A stretch of 32,732 nt of DNA from Actinomadura fibrosa (lineage in GTDB: Bacteria > Actinomycetota > Actinomycetes > Streptosporangiales > Streptosporangiaceae), in assembly GCF_900659615.1 (NCBI RefSeq), contig NZ_CAACUY010000089.1, positions 1 to 32,732 of the forward strand, in the 5' to 3' direction. Each line of letters begins with the position of its first letter. Position 1 is the stretch's first letter. The translations under genes and the position numbers were made by a program. The notes beneath the pieces were generated by a model, which saw only the letters and a program-made list of their open reading frames with translations, made no database searches and was not told where the DNA came from. This document shows, piece after piece, positions 14,990 through 24,179 of this stretch.

Positions 14990-16264
14990 ATGATCTCAGC
15001 ACGCCCGCTCGCCGCCCTGGCGGTCCTCCCCCTCGTCCTCGCCGCGTGCGGCACCGAAGCGTCCGCGGCCCGGACCTCCGCCGGGGCGCCGGCGCCCGCG
15101 CCCGCGACGCCCGCCGCGTCCGGGCGGCCCTCGGGGCTCGCCTCGTTCACCCTGCCGCGCCCGACCGGTCCGCAGGCCGTCGGCACGACCGAGTTGCACC
15201 TGGTCGACCACGCCCGCCGGGACCCGTGGGTGCCCGGGCGGGCCCGCGAGCTGATGGTGAGCGTCTGGTACCCGGCGGCGCGCTCGGGCACGTCCCCCTA
15301 CCTGCGGCCCGGCGTCGCGAAGACGATCGCCGAGGGCACGGCGCTCGGCGTGGTCCCGCCCGGGACCGTCGACTGGGCGGGCGCCCGCACCCACGCGGCC
15401 GCGTCCGCGCCCGCCGACCCGCGGCGCGGCGCGCGGCCGGTCGTCCTGTACTCCCCCGGCTTCGGCCTCCCGCGCGCGCTCGGCACAACGATCGCCGAGG
15501 AACTGGTCAGCCGCGGCTACGTCGTCGTGACGATGGACCACACCTACGAGACGGCGCCCGTCGAGTTCCCCGGCGGGCGGGTCGAGAACCAGCGGCTTCC
15601 CGAGCAGGAGCCCGAGCGGATCAAGAAGGCCATCGAGACCCGCGTGCGGGACACCCGGTTCGTGCTCGACCGGCTCGCCGCGCTGCGAGGCGGCCGCAAC
15701 CCCGACGCGGAGGGACGCGCCCTCCCCCGCGGCCTCGGCCGGACGCTGGACCTGTCGCGCGCCGGCATCGTCGGCCACTCGGCGGGCGGCATCCAGGCGG
15801 CCGAGGCGATGCGGGTCGACCGGCGGCTGGACGCGGGCATCGACATGGACGGCACCCTGGAGTATTCCGACGGGACGCTCGTCCCCGTCGCCGCAACGGG
15901 GCTCGACCGGCCGTTCATGCTGATGGGCGCCGCGACCGGCGGCACCCCGCAGACGCACCGGACGAGCCGGTCCTGGGGCTCGCTGTGGGAGCACTCGACC
16001 GGCTGGAAGCGCGACCTGAACGTGCCCGCGGCGATGCACTACTCCTACACCGACGCCCAGACCGTCCTGCCCGAGCTGGACGAGCGGATCGACATCCCGG
16101 CGGAGCGGCGCGCCGAGCTGATCGGCACCGTGGACCCGGGGCGGATGACGGCGGCGGTACGCGCCTACGTCACGGCGTTCTTCGACCGGGCCCTGCTGGG
16201 CCGGCAGCGTCCCATCCTGGACGGGCCCTCACCCCGGCACCCCGACGTGCGGTTCATCTCCTGA
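14990..16264 (+). CDS. Secreted lipoprotein alpha/beta hydrolase (PAF-acetylhydrolase-like)
   Basis: A 424-residue exported hydrolase. The N-terminus is a lipoprotein signal with lipobox LAAC (Cys20), followed by an Ala/Pro/Ser-rich tether. The catalytic domain resembles platelet-activating-factor acetylhydrolase/dienelactone-hydrolase-like esterases: ELMVSVWYPAA strand, VVLYSPGFGLPRA oxyanion segment, nucleophile GHS264AGG, then GIDMDGT and a downstream MHYSYTD histidine region. These enzymes hydrolyse short acyl or oxidised-lipid esters outside the cell. The ATG at 14990 has GAGGGTGG upstream. The gene stands alone; its natural substrate is unknown. Confidence 0.85.
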   Translation: MISARPLAALAVLPLVLAACGTEASAARTSAGAPAPAPATPAASGRPSGLASFTLPRPTGPQAVGTTELHLVDHARRDPWVPGRARELMVSVWYPAARSGTSPYLRPGVAKTIAEGTALGVVPPGTVDWAGARTHAAASAPADPRRGARPVVLYSPGFGLPRALGTTIAEELVSRGYVVVTMDHTYETAPVEFPGGRVENQRLPEQEPERIKKAIETRVRDTRFVLDRLAALRGGRNPDAEGRALPRGLGRTLDLSRAGIVGHSAGGIQAAEAMRVDRRLDAGIDMDGTLEYSDGTLVPVAATGLDRPFMLMGAATGGTPQTHRTSRSWGSLWEHSTGWKRDLNVPAAMHYSYTDAQTVLPELDERIDIPAERRAELIGTVDPGRMTAAVRAYVTAFFDRALLGRQRPILDGPSPRHPDVRFIS

Positions 16265-16297
16265 CGCGGCCCGTCCGGTGGAGGAGGCGGCCCGCGG

Positions 16298-17371
16298 TCA
16301 GAGGGTGAGCTCGTCCGCGCGGGCCGTCTCCTCCACGGTGACGCGGGCGCGCGGGTACGGGGTGCCGATGCCGTTCTCGCGGAACGCCCGGTGCAGGCGC
16401 TTCACGAACTCGTGCTTGATGCGGAACTGGTCGCCGAACTCCGACGTCCGCAGGATCGCGGTGAAGTTGATCGACGAGTCGGCGAAGGTGTGGAAGCGGA
16501 CGAGGACCTCCGCGTCCGCCACACCGCCCTGGACCTCCGCCATCACCTCCTCGCCGACCTCGATGACGACCTTCTCCACCCGGTCCAGGTCGGCGTCGTA
16601 GGGCGCCCGCGCCTGGATGAGCAGGGACATGTCCTGCGCGGGCCGGTGGTAGTTGGTGAGGATCGTGTCGGAGAACCGGGCGTTCGGGATGACCTCGATG
16701 TTGTCCGACAGCGTGCGGATGGAGGTGTTGCGCCAGTTGATGTCGACGACGTACCCCTCCTGCCCGCTGCTCAGCTTGATGTAGTCGCCGGGCTCGATCG
16801 TCTTGGACGCGAGGACGTGCACGCCCGCGAACAGGTTGGCGAGGGTGTCCTGGAGCGCCAGCGCGACCGCGAGGCCGCCGACGCCCAGGGCGCCGAGCAG
16901 CGGCGTGATCGACACCCCGAGGCTCTGGAGCATCACGAGGACGCCGACGCCGAGCACAACGACCCGCGTGATGTTCGCGAAGATCGTCACGTTGGCGGCC
17001 ACGCCCTGGCGGGCCAGCGCGATCGAGGTCACCGAGCCCGCGATGAGCCGCGCCAGCGCGAGCGACACGACGAGGATCGTCAGCGCGCTGAGGACCTTGG
17101 AGACGATGTCGACCGTGCGGTCCGGCGGGTTCAGGATCTCGACCGCGATCCACGCCCCGCCCAGCACCGCGATCGGCACCGCCAGGTCCCGGACCAGGCG
17201 GGCCGCGAGGTCGTCCCAGGCCCACCGGGTGTCCCCCGCCCGGCGGAACAGCCGGCCCGTCAGCAGCCGCAGCACGACCGCGAGCGCCACCGCGACCGCC
17301 ATCACGGCCGCCGCGGCGATGACCAGCGTCCAGTCCGGGTTCTGCATGAGCCGCACGCTCAGGTCATGCAC
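16298..17371 (-). CDS. MscS-family mechanosensitive ion channel
   Basis: A 357-residue small-conductance mechanosensitive channel that releases solutes on hypo-osmotic shock. There is one N-terminal hydrophobic helix (~residues 15-38) and others near 60-80, 90-115 and 120-145. The pore helix is unmistakable, Gly/Ala-patterned LLGALGVGGLAVALALQDTLANLFAG. The beta domain DYIKLSSGQEGYVVDINWRNTSIRT with the NARFSDTILTNY segment and a C-terminal alpha/beta domain follow. Start at 17371; an internal ATG eight codons later is an alternative. It converges with the upstream hydrolase gene with only 33 nt between stop codons. Confidence 0.93.
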   Translation of the reverse strand: MHDLSVRLMQNPDWTLVIAAAAVMAVAVALAVVLRLLTGRLFRRAGDTRWAWDDLAARLVRDLAVPIAVLGGAWIAVEILNPPDRTVDIVSKVLSALTILVVSLALARLIAGSVTSIALARQGVAANVTIFANITRVVVLGVGVLVMLQSLGVSITPLLGALGVGGLAVALALQDTLANLFAGVHVLASKTIEPGDYIKLSSGQEGYVVDINWRNTSIRTLSDNIEVIPNARFSDTILTNYHRPAQDMSLLIQARAPYDADLDRVEKVVIEVGEEVMAEVQGGVADAEVLVRFHTFADSSINFTAILRTSEFGDQFRIKHEFVKRLHRAFRENGIGTPYPRARVTVEETARADELTL

Positions 17372-17644
17372 GGCGCATCCTCCGCTCCCGCGACTCGGGC
17401 ATGACGTGGATCTCTCCCTCCGCGGGCGGCCCTCGGCCGGCCCGTCCGGCAGCGCTCACCGGCGGTGCGCACATCACCACAGATGCGGCACCCGCCCCGA
17501 TTCAGCCCCCGATCGTAGTGAACCGGATGAGCCCGCGAGACGCTTCGCGGACCACAATGCCCTTGCCCCCGGGTCCGCCCGGCCGGTCCCGGAAGGGCCG
17601 GGCCCCCGGTTCGGGCAGGCCGGGCCGCGGTTACGATCGATCAA

Positions 17645-19330
17645 GTGGTGAACGTGGGAATGATGCGCCGACTGGGGGTCTCGGCGCTGGGACTGCGGAA
17701 CGGCCCCCACCGCGTCCTCGTCGAGAAGGACCTGGAGGTCCCGGCGCCCGGCGGGGTGACGCTGCTCGCCGACCGGTACGCGCCCGCGGACGTCGAGGGC
17801 GCCCCGACGGTGCTCGTCCGCTCCCCCTACGGCCGGCGCGGGCCCTTCGGGCTGATGTGCGGGCAGGCGTTCGCGTCGCAGGGGTTCCAGGCCGTGGTGC
17901 AGAGCGTCCGCGGCGGCTTCGGCTCCGGCGGGGTGTTCGAGGCGCTGGACGAGCGCGAGGACGGCCTCGCCACCATCGCCTGGCTCAAGGAGCAGCCCTG
18001 GTTCGGCGGCACCTTCGCCATGCACGGCCCGAGCTACCTCGGCTACGTGCAGTGGGCCGTCGCCGCCGAGGCCGGCCCCGAGCTGAAGGCGCTGTCGATG
18101 CAGGTCACCGCGTCCACCTTCCGGGACGCGGTGAACGTCGGCGGCACGTTCGCGCTGGAGTCGGCGCTGATCTGGGTGGACCTCACCGCCCGGATGAAGC
18201 ACTCCCTGTCCGGCATCACCACGGGGATCATGTCGCCGCGCCGCGCCCGCCGGGCCGCGCTGTCGGGCCGCCCGCTCGCCGAGCTGGACCGGCTCGCGAC
18301 CGGCGCGCAGCAGCGCTTCTTCCAGGAGCTCCTGGTCAACGGCCCCGACACGCCGTTCTGGGACAAGCGCGACTTCAGCCCGACCGTGTCGAAGGTCACC
18401 GCGCCCGTCAACATGACCGGCGGCTGGTACGACATCTTCCTGCCCTGGCAGCTCAAGGATTACGCGGCGCTGCGGGCCGCCGGGCGGCGCCCGTACCTGA
18501 CGATCGGCCCCTGGTTCCACGCCGACCAGCGGATGATGCGCGGCTCGGTCGGCGAGTCGGTGGCGTGGTTCCGCGCGCACCTGCTGGACGACCCGTCCGA
18601 GCTGCGGGACCAGCCCGTCCGGCTGTTCGTGACGGGCGCGGAGGAGTGGCGCGAGTTCCCCGACTGGCCCGTCCCCGGGATGCGGGAGGAGCGCTGGCAC
18701 CTCCAGCCGGACGGCGCCCTGTCCCCCGGCGAGCCGCCGGAGTCCGCGCCCGACACCTACCGGTACGACCCCGAGCACCCGACGCCGTTCCTCGGCGGGC
18801 CGACCCTGCTCGGCGAGACCCACCCGTCCACCGACCAGCGGCGGCTGGAGCGGCGGCGGGACGTGCTCACCTACACCTCCGCCGTCCTGGACGAGGACAT
18901 GGAGATCATCGGGCCGGTCGCCGCCGACCTGCACGTCCGCTCGAACCGGGAGCACACCGACTTCGTCGTCCGGCTCTGCGACGTCACGCCCGACGGGGAG
19001 TCGCTGAACCTGTGCGAGGGCATGCGGCGGCTCGTCCCGGGCAGCCCGGAGGCCGGCGAGGACGGCGTCCGGCGCGTCGCCCTGGAGCTGTGGCCGGCCG
19101 GTCACCGGTTCAGGCGCGGGCACCGGGTCCGCGTGCAGGTCGCGTCCGGCGCCTACCCGCGGGTCGCCCGCAACCCCGGCACCGGCGCGCCGATCGGCAC
19201 CGCGACGGAGATGCTCACGGCCGACCAGGAGATCTTCCACGCGCCCGGCCGGGCCTCGGCGATCGTCCTGCCGCTCGTCCCGCTCGCGACGGGCGCCCCG
19301 ACCGCCCCCGCCGACCCCGCCGAGCGCTAG
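17645..19330 (+). CDS. CocE/NonD-family hydrolase (S15 X-Pro peptidase-like)
   Basis: A 561-residue serine hydrolase. The N-terminal alpha/beta-hydrolase domain holds the triad: S130 in MHGPSYLGYVQW, D263 in MTGGWYDIF and H292 in PWFHADQ. After ~residue 350 a jelly-roll domain typical of the CocE/X-Pro dipeptidyl-peptidase C-terminus follows (DVLTYTSAVLDEDMEIIGPVAADLHV ... VRLCDVTPDG). Relatives hydrolyse esters such as cocaine, acyl-amides or X-Pro peptides; this one's substrate is unknown. GTG 17645, GTG 17648 and ATG 17660 are all possible starts and none has a well-spaced Shine-Dalgarno. No signal peptide is seen. Confidence 0.88.
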   Translation: MVNVGMMRRLGVSALGLRNGPHRVLVEKDLEVPAPGGVTLLADRYAPADVEGAPTVLVRSPYGRRGPFGLMCGQAFASQGFQAVVQSVRGGFGSGGVFEALDEREDGLATIAWLKEQPWFGGTFAMHGPSYLGYVQWAVAAEAGPELKALSMQVTASTFRDAVNVGGTFALESALIWVDLTARMKHSLSGITTGIMSPRRARRAALSGRPLAELDRLATGAQQRFFQELLVNGPDTPFWDKRDFSPTVSKVTAPVNMTGGWYDIFLPWQLKDYAALRAAGRRPYLTIGPWFHADQRMMRGSVGESVAWFRAHLLDDPSELRDQPVRLFVTGAEEWREFPDWPVPGMREERWHLQPDGALSPGEPPESAPDTYRYDPEHPTPFLGGPTLLGETHPSTDQRRLERRRDVLTYTSAVLDEDMEIIGPVAADLHVRSNREHTDFVVRLCDVTPDGESLNLCEGMRRLVPGSPEAGEDGVRRVALELWPAGHRFRRGHRVRVQVASGAYPRVARNPGTGAPIGTATEMLTADQEIFHAPGRASAIVLPLVPLATGAPTAPADPAER

Positions 19331-19341
19331 GCGACGGGCGC

Positions 19342-19418
19342 CCGGCGGGCCGCTAGGTCGTCCGCCGTGCCGGCGGGGCGCTGGTAGCCGCGCGTCCGGC
19401 GGGGCGTTAGGTCGTCCG
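19342..19418 (+). repeat. Degenerate ~27-nt tandem repeat overlapping the 3' end of the peroxiredoxin gene
   Basis: CCGGCGGG recurs at 19342, 19370 and 19396. The first and third units continue nearly identically to CGCTAGGTCGTCCG and CGTTAGGTCGTCCG, and the middle one is diverged. The third unit carries the stop and last codons of the - strand gene, so the array looks like duplication of that gene's 3' end. Confidence 0.55.
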
Positions 19419-19865
19419 GATGCGGCGGAGCGCGGCGAGGGCGCGGTCGGCGTGCGCGTTCATCCGGACCTCGCTCTTGACGATCTCCAGGACGCGCCGG
19501 TCGGTGCCGATCACGAACGTCTGCCGCTTCGTCGGCGCGAGCGCGATGCCGCGCTTCACGCCGAAGCGGGCCCGCACCGCGCCGTCGGGGTCGGACAGCA
19601 GCGGGTAGCCGAGGCGGTGCTTGTCGGCGAACTCCTTCTGCCGGTCGACGGAGTCGGCGCTGATCCCCACGGGATGGGCGCCGACCTCGGCGAGCTCGGC
19701 GACGAGGTCGCGGAAGTGGCAGGCCTCGGCGGTGCAGCCGGGGGTCAGCGCGGCCGGGTAGAAGAAGAGCACCACGGGGCCCTTCTCCAGCAGCCCGCTC
19801 AGCGTGCGCGGCTCGCCCGTCTCGTCGGGGAGCTCGAAGTCGTCAACCACATCACCGACGTTCAT
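19407..19865 (-). CDS. bcp: Thioredoxin-dependent peroxiredoxin, Bcp/PrxQ type
   Basis: A 152-residue cytoplasmic peroxidase that reduces hydrogen and organic peroxides. The peroxidatic Cys44 lies in PALTPGC44TAEAC, and the resolving Cys49 five residues later marks the alpha-helix-2 type atypical 2-Cys PrxQ group. The motif shows Leu in place of the usual bulky residue before TPGC, but P, T and C are kept. Downstream segments HPVGISADSVDRQKEFA and YPLLSDPDGAVRARFGV are family-typical, ending with the thioredoxin-fold strand QTFVIGTDRRV. The ATG directly begins the conserved DVVDDFELPDETG. It is expressed away from the CocE-like gene, towards which it converges. Confidence 0.93.
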   Translation of the reverse strand: MNVGDVVDDFELPDETGEPRTLSGLLEKGPVVLFFYPAALTPGCTAEACHFRDLVAELAEVGAHPVGISADSVDRQKEFADKHRLGYPLLSDPDGAVRARFGVKRGIALAPTKRQTFVIGTDRRVLEIVKSEVRMNAHADRALAALRRIRTT

Positions 19866-19926
19866 GCCCCGACGGTACCCGGGCGCTTACGGCCGCCCGC
19901 GACCGGCGTCCCCCACCGGCCGGCGC

Positions 19927-20544
19927 TCAGGCGAGCAGGGCCGCCACCTCGGGCGCCGTCCACGCCCCGGCGGCGCCGGGACGGGCGGCGAGGTAGCCGC
20001 CGGCGCGGGACGGGGTCCAGCCGTGGGCCTCGCGCAGGCCGCTGCCGAGCATGGTCAGGTAGGGGGCCGTCGGGGCGTTCAGGGCGGCGCGGGCGACAGG
20101 ATCGGGTGCCGTGAAGGTCAGCATGGGATGGCCTTCGAGGTCACCGACCCGCAGGACGGTCTCGTAGCGGCCGGGGCCGAGCCGCTGCCGGCCGGTGGCG
20201 AGCACCTCGGACAGGTCGTGGTCGGTGCCGGTGTCGCGGCGCATCTCCTGCGCCATGACGTCGCAGAACTGCCGGCGGGACAGCAGGTACGCGCGGGCGG
20301 CGGCGCGCCCGGGCAGCTCGGGGTCGTAGAAGGCCATGCCTCCGCCCCAGGTCAGCGAGGTCAGCGCGAAGTAGATGCCGCCGGGCAGGGTCACCGGGCG
20401 CTCGGCGCGGGCGGGCCGGGGATCGCGGCAGCCCGTGTAGTGGCGGGCGCCGCCCCGCGGCCTGCCGCCGGACAGGTAGCACCCGAACCGCTCGCGGAAC
20501 AGGTTGGAGCCGTAGGCGACGTACCAGAGGGAATCCGCGTCCAC
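19927..20544 (-). CDS. Gamma-glutamylcyclotransferase-like (GGCT/AIG2 fold) protein
   Basis: A protein of about 205 residues. The N-terminal LWYVAYGSNL is the substrate-loop signature of the GGCT-like fold (YGSNL), and the strand pattern that follows (PGGIYFALTSLTWGGGMAFYDPE, RAYLLSRRQF) supports it. Family members act on gamma-glutamyl amines or cyclise such compounds; homologues in actinomycetes are often annotated only as hypothetical or, misleadingly, as histone deacetylase. The catalytic Glu cannot be assigned with confidence. The GTG at 20544 was chosen since YGSNL should be near the N-terminus, but its GGGAGGG ribosome site abuts the start codon, so a different start is possible. Confidence 0.7.
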   Translation of the reverse strand: MDADSLWYVAYGSNLFRERFGCYLSGGRPRGGARHYTGCRDPRPARAERPVTLPGGIYFALTSLTWGGGMAFYDPELPGRAAARAYLLSRRQFCDVMAQEMRRDTGTDHDLSEVLATGRQRLGPGRYETVLRVGDLEGHPMLTFTAPDPVARAALNAPTAPYLTMLGSGLREAHGWTPSRAGGYLAARPGAAGAWTAPEVAALLA

Positions 20545-20722
20545 CCCTCCCAGTATCCCCGCTGGAAGGCCCGGTCGTACCCCCCGCGGACGGCCGGCTT
20601 CCCGAGGACTTCCGATTCGCCAGGTTTGACGGACTCGGCGCATGGCAATACTCTCTCCATCGAGCAGGTGTCTACGACGCAGATACCTCCAGGCTTCCCC
20701 TGTGTTGTCCCGGAGGACCGTC

Positions 20723-21985
20723 ATGCACCGCCCGTTGAACATCGCTCTCGTGTCCGCCTCCGACCTTGACGGCGAGCACGCGCACTCCATCCACGTCCGG
20801 GATCTCGCCCGTTCCCTGGCCAAGCCCGCCTCCGGCGACGGAGACGGCCACCAGGTCACGGTCTACGCCCGGCGGCAGGACCCGGCCGCCCGCGGCCGCG
20901 TCCGGCTCGGGCCGGGCGCCGCCCTGGTCCACCTCGACGCCGGGCCCGCGCGCCCCCTGACCGACGACGAGCAGCTGGAGCACGTCCGCGACCTCGCCGA
21001 CGCCCTCCGCCGCCGCTGGAGCGGCGCCGGCCGCCCCGACGTCGTCCACGCGCACGGCTGGGTCGGCGGCCTCGCCGCCTGCGCCGTCGCCCGCGAGCTG
21101 GACATCCCGTTCGTGCAGAGCTTCCACGGCGTCGCCGCCGCCGAGCGCCGCGCCGGGCGCCAGGTCCACCCGCACCGCGACCGGCTGGAGAAGGCCATCG
21201 GGCGCGGCGCCGACCTCGTGCTCGCCGGGCACACTGAGGAGGCCGACACCGTCGTCCGGACCGGCGTCCCGCGGCCCTCGATCACCGTCGTCCCCTACGC
21301 GGTGGACGGCGAGCTCTTCTCCCAGGTCGGCCCCGCGATGCCGCGCGGCGACCGGGACCGGCTCGTGATGGTCTGCCGCGACCTCGCCGCCGGCGACGTC
21401 GAGACCGCGCTGCGCGCCCTCGTGCACGTCCCCGGCGCCGAGCTGGCGGTCGCGGGCGGCCCGGTCCGCGAGGAGCTGGAGAACGACCCGGTCGTGCACC
21501 GGCTGATGCTGCTCGCCAAGGAGCTGCACGTCGCCGACCGCGTGATCTTCCTCGGCCGGCTGCCGCGCAAGTCGCTGCCGAAGCTGCTGCGCACCGCCCG
21601 GCTGGTGCTCAGCATCGCGCCGGTCCAGCCCTCCCCGGCGGTGCCGCTGGAGGCCATGGCCTGCGGCGTCCCCGTGGTCGCGACGCCGGTCGGCGGCAAC
21701 GCCGACGAGGTCCTCGACCAGATCACCGGGCTGCACGTCCCGGCGGGCCGCCCGGTCGTGATCGGGCGGGCGATCCGGCGGCTGCTCTCCGAGGAGACCA
21801 CGCTGCACGGCTACTCGATCGCCGCGGCCGACCGCGCCCGGTCCCGCTACTCCTGGGACCGGATCGCCGCCGAGACGCTGCGCGCGTACGGCAAGGTCCT
21901 GCCCGCCCCCGAGCCCGAGCCGGAGCTGGAGGACGAGGACGAGGCGGCGTTCGAGGACGACCGGTCCCCCGCCCTGGTCGCCTGA
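20723..21985 (+). CDS. GT4-family glycosyltransferase
   Basis: A 420-residue retaining glycosyltransferase of the GT-B fold. The N-terminal Rossmann half includes NIALVSASDL...HSIHVRDLARSLA and VVHAHGWVGGLAACAVAREL. The C-terminal half includes RVIFLGRLPRKSLPKLLRTA and the nucleotide-sugar-binding region PAVPLEAMACGVPVVATPVGGNADEV. The C-terminal ~30 residues are very acidic (EPELEDEDEAAFEDD). The ATG at 20723 has CGGAGGACC upstream. It stands alone, divergent from the GGCT-like gene. The sugar donor and acceptor cannot be read; it is similar in layout to MshA-type and polysaccharide GT4 enzymes. Confidence 0.9.
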   Translation: MHRPLNIALVSASDLDGEHAHSIHVRDLARSLAKPASGDGDGHQVTVYARRQDPAARGRVRLGPGAALVHLDAGPARPLTDDEQLEHVRDLADALRRRWSGAGRPDVVHAHGWVGGLAACAVARELDIPFVQSFHGVAAAERRAGRQVHPHRDRLEKAIGRGADLVLAGHTEEADTVVRTGVPRPSITVVPYAVDGELFSQVGPAMPRGDRDRLVMVCRDLAAGDVETALRALVHVPGAELAVAGGPVREELENDPVVHRLMLLAKELHVADRVIFLGRLPRKSLPKLLRTARLVLSIAPVQPSPAVPLEAMACGVPVVATPVGGNADEVLDQITGLHVPAGRPVVIGRAIRRLLSEETTLHGYSIAAADRARSRYSWDRIAAETLRAYGKVLPAPEPEPELEDEDEAAFEDDRSPALVA

Positions 21986-22003
21986 GACGCCCGACCGTCC
22001 CCC

Positions 22004-22042
22004 GCGAGGGCCCCGGAGCCGCACCGGCTCCGGGGCCCTCGC
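22004..22042 (+). terminator. Very stable hairpin terminator after the glycosyltransferase gene
   Basis: A perfect 18-bp GC-rich stem (22004-22021 with 22025-22042) closes on a 3-nt CAC loop, 18 nt after the stop. No T-tract follows. Confidence 0.85.
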
Positions 22043-22100
22043 CCCGTCTCCGGCCCGGGACGCCTCCCGGGCCCCTCGAACGCGTCCGACAAATCCATGC

Positions 22101-22934
22101 ATGACGCCCAGGTGGGATACTGTGCGGCATGATCCGAGCCACGACGTCCGGAGGCGCCGGGTGCTGATCGGCAGGGCGGCCCAGCTCGCCGAACTGACCG
22201 GCGCGCTCGACCGCGCCGCCGCGGGCGCCGCCGGGACCGTGCTGGTCAGCGGGGACGCCGGCGTCGGCAAGACCCATCTCGTCACCGCGCTCGCCGGCGC
22301 CGCCCGCGCGTCGCTCGGCGGGATCGACGCCCTGGTGTGCTGCGTGGGCGTCGCCCGGCTCCGGATGATCGCCGACGTGACCGGCGAGGACTGGCGCGGC
22401 CTGTTCGAGACGAACGTCGAGGGGCCGCACCGGCTACTGCGCGCGTGCCTGCCGCTGCTGGCGCCCGGCGCCGTCGTCATGGTCCTGTCGTCGGAGACCG
22501 TCCACCAGCCCCGCACCGCCCTCGGCGCCTACGCCACCAGCAAGGCCGCGCTGGACCGGCTCGTCGAGGCGTGGCGCACGGAGCATCCGCGCCTGCGCTT
22601 CACCACCGTGACGGTCGGCGCGACGTTCCCCACCGACTTCGGCAACGAGTTCGAGCCCGAGCTGCTGACCTGGGCGCTGGAGGACTGGAGCGTGCGCGGG
22701 CTCGCCCAGGAGGAGTTCATGGCCCCGGACGAGGTCGCCGGGGTCCTCGCGGGCGTGCTCGGCACCGCGGCGGCGTTCCCGGCCGTCGGGCTCGACCACC
22801 TCACCGTCCGCTCCCCCTCCCCCGTCGCCGGGACGTTCGGGGGCGCCCTCGACCGCGCCGCCGGGGAGACCGGCCCGTCCGGCGGCACCACCCCCGAGCG
22901 AGGAGCGCTCCGTGGTTCAGTACACCCCGGTTGA
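22101..22934 (+). pseudogene. Chimeric ORF: LuxR-type ATPase N-terminus fused to a truncated short-chain dehydrogenase
   Basis: A 277-codon frame made of two unrelated halves. Residues ~20-68 (VLIGRAAQLAELTGALDRA ... SGDAGVGK57THLVTAL) are the start of a LAL/LuxR-type AAA regulator, which is normally ~900 residues. From ~70 on (LGGIDALVCCVG, ETNV, VLSSETVH, Y144ATSK148AALDRL) it is an SDR that has lost its first ~75 residues, including the TGxxxGxG cofactor site. Neither half should work. The join, near 22290-22315, looks like a deletion scar. The 3' end overlaps the first P450 gene by 23 nt, so the SDR half probably belonged to that operon. An assembly artefact is the alternative. The start codon is uncertain. 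Confidence 0.6.
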
Positions 22935-24114
22935 GTACAACCCCTTCGTCAAGGAGACGGTGCACAACCCGTTCCCCGTCTACCGGCGGCTGCGGGACGA
23001 GGCGCCCGTCTACCACAACGCGGACGTGGGCTTCTGGGCCCTGTCGCGCTACCAGGACGTCATCGACGCGCACCTGGACACCGACGCCTTCTCCAGCGCG
23101 CACGGCGTCACGATCGAGGGCGCCGACCAGGGGGCGCCGTTCCTGATCACCAAGGACCCGCCCGAGCACACCCGGCACCGCAAGATCGTCGCGCGGATGT
23201 TCACCCCGCGGCGGATCGCGCTGCTGGAGCCGTTCATCCGGCGGACGGCCGCGGACCTGCTCGACCGGCTGCGCGGCGCGGACCGGTTCGACCTGGTCCA
23301 GGACTTCTCGATCCGGCTGCCCCTGGACGTCATCAGCGAGCTGATCGGCATTCCGGTCGAGCGGCGCGAGCGCATCCACGAGCTGAGCGACCGGATCGCG
23401 GCGCGGTCGGAGGACATGACCACCCCGCCCGAGGTCTACGAGGCGAGCGCCGAGCTGTGGGGGCTGCTCGCCGAACTGGTGAGCGACCGGCGGCGCGACC
23501 CGGGGGACGACGTCATCACGCTCCTGATGAACACCCCGGTCGAGAACGAGGACGGCACCACCCGGGCCCTGGACGACGGCGAGCTCGCCTCCCGCTTCCT
23601 GGAGCTGGCGTTCGCGGGCCACGAGACCGTCGCCAAGCTCATCCCGAACGGGGCGATCGCGCTGAGCTGGTATCCCGACCAGCGGCGCGAGCTGGCCGCC
23701 GACCCGTCCCTCATCCCGAACGCGGTGGAGGAGATGCTGCGCTGGGACCCGCCGTCCCACTACCAGGGCCGCTGGACGCTGAAGGACGTCGAGCTGCACG
23801 GCACCGTCATCCCGGAGGGGCAGCGGGTCATCCTCGTCACCGGGTCCGCCGTCCACGACGAGCGCAAGTACCCCGACCCGGAGCTGTTCGACGTCCACCG
23901 CGACATCGACCGGCACGTCAGCTTCGGCTTCGGGCGCCACCTGTGCCTGGGGGCGTCCCTGGCCCGGCTGGAGACGCGCGTGGCGTTCGAGGAGCTGCTC
24001 AAGCGCTTCCCCGACTTCCACTTCGACGAGACCGGCGTCGAGCGGCACTACTCCGGCAACGTCCGCGGGCTGTCCAGCCTGCCCCTGCTCGTCGAGCGCT
24101 CCGCGGCCGTCTGA
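22912..24114 (+). CDS. Cytochrome P450 monooxygenase
   Basis: A 400-residue soluble bacterial P450. Signatures: I-helix AFAG236HET239 with the acid/alcohol pair for oxygen activation, the K-helix ExxR in EEMLR, and the haem loop FGFGRHLC345LG. Length and N-terminus (NPFPVYRRLRDEAPVY) are standard for class I enzymes needing ferredoxin and reductase partners, which are not in the window. GTG start with GAGGAG upstream. It begins inside the end of the truncated SDR and leads an operon with a second P450, an F420 oxidoreductase and a phosphotransferase. A hydroxylase role on a hydrophobic substrate, possibly steroid or terpenoid, is inferred from the neighbours. Confidence 0.93.
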   Translation: MVQYTPVEYNPFVKETVHNPFPVYRRLRDEAPVYHNADVGFWALSRYQDVIDAHLDTDAFSSAHGVTIEGADQGAPFLITKDPPEHTRHRKIVARMFTPRRIALLEPFIRRTAADLLDRLRGADRFDLVQDFSIRLPLDVISELIGIPVERRERIHELSDRIAARSEDMTTPPEVYEASAELWGLLAELVSDRRRDPGDDVITLLMNTPVENEDGTTRALDDGELASRFLELAFAGHETVAKLIPNGAIALSWYPDQRRELAADPSLIPNAVEEMLRWDPPSHYQGRWTLKDVELHGTVIPEGQRVILVTGSAVHDERKYPDPELFDVHRDIDRHVSFGFGRHLCLGASLARLETRVAFEELLKRFPDFHFDETGVERHYSGNVRGLSSLPLLVERSAAV

Positions 24115-24179
24115 GGGCCGCCCGGCGGAACCGCCCGCGACGAGCCGTCCGAAGGAGCCGTCCGGAAGGAGGACCGGCG

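Noticed and set aside
19342..19418. CRISPR array or attachment site
   Set aside because: Only three degenerate ~27-nt units with no spacers, integrase or tRNA nearby; best seen as a local duplication.
20672..22516. A 614-codon open frame on the - strand opposite the glycosyltransferase gene
   Set aside because: Antisense shadow with biased composition and no recognisable domain; the + strand GT4 protein explains the region.
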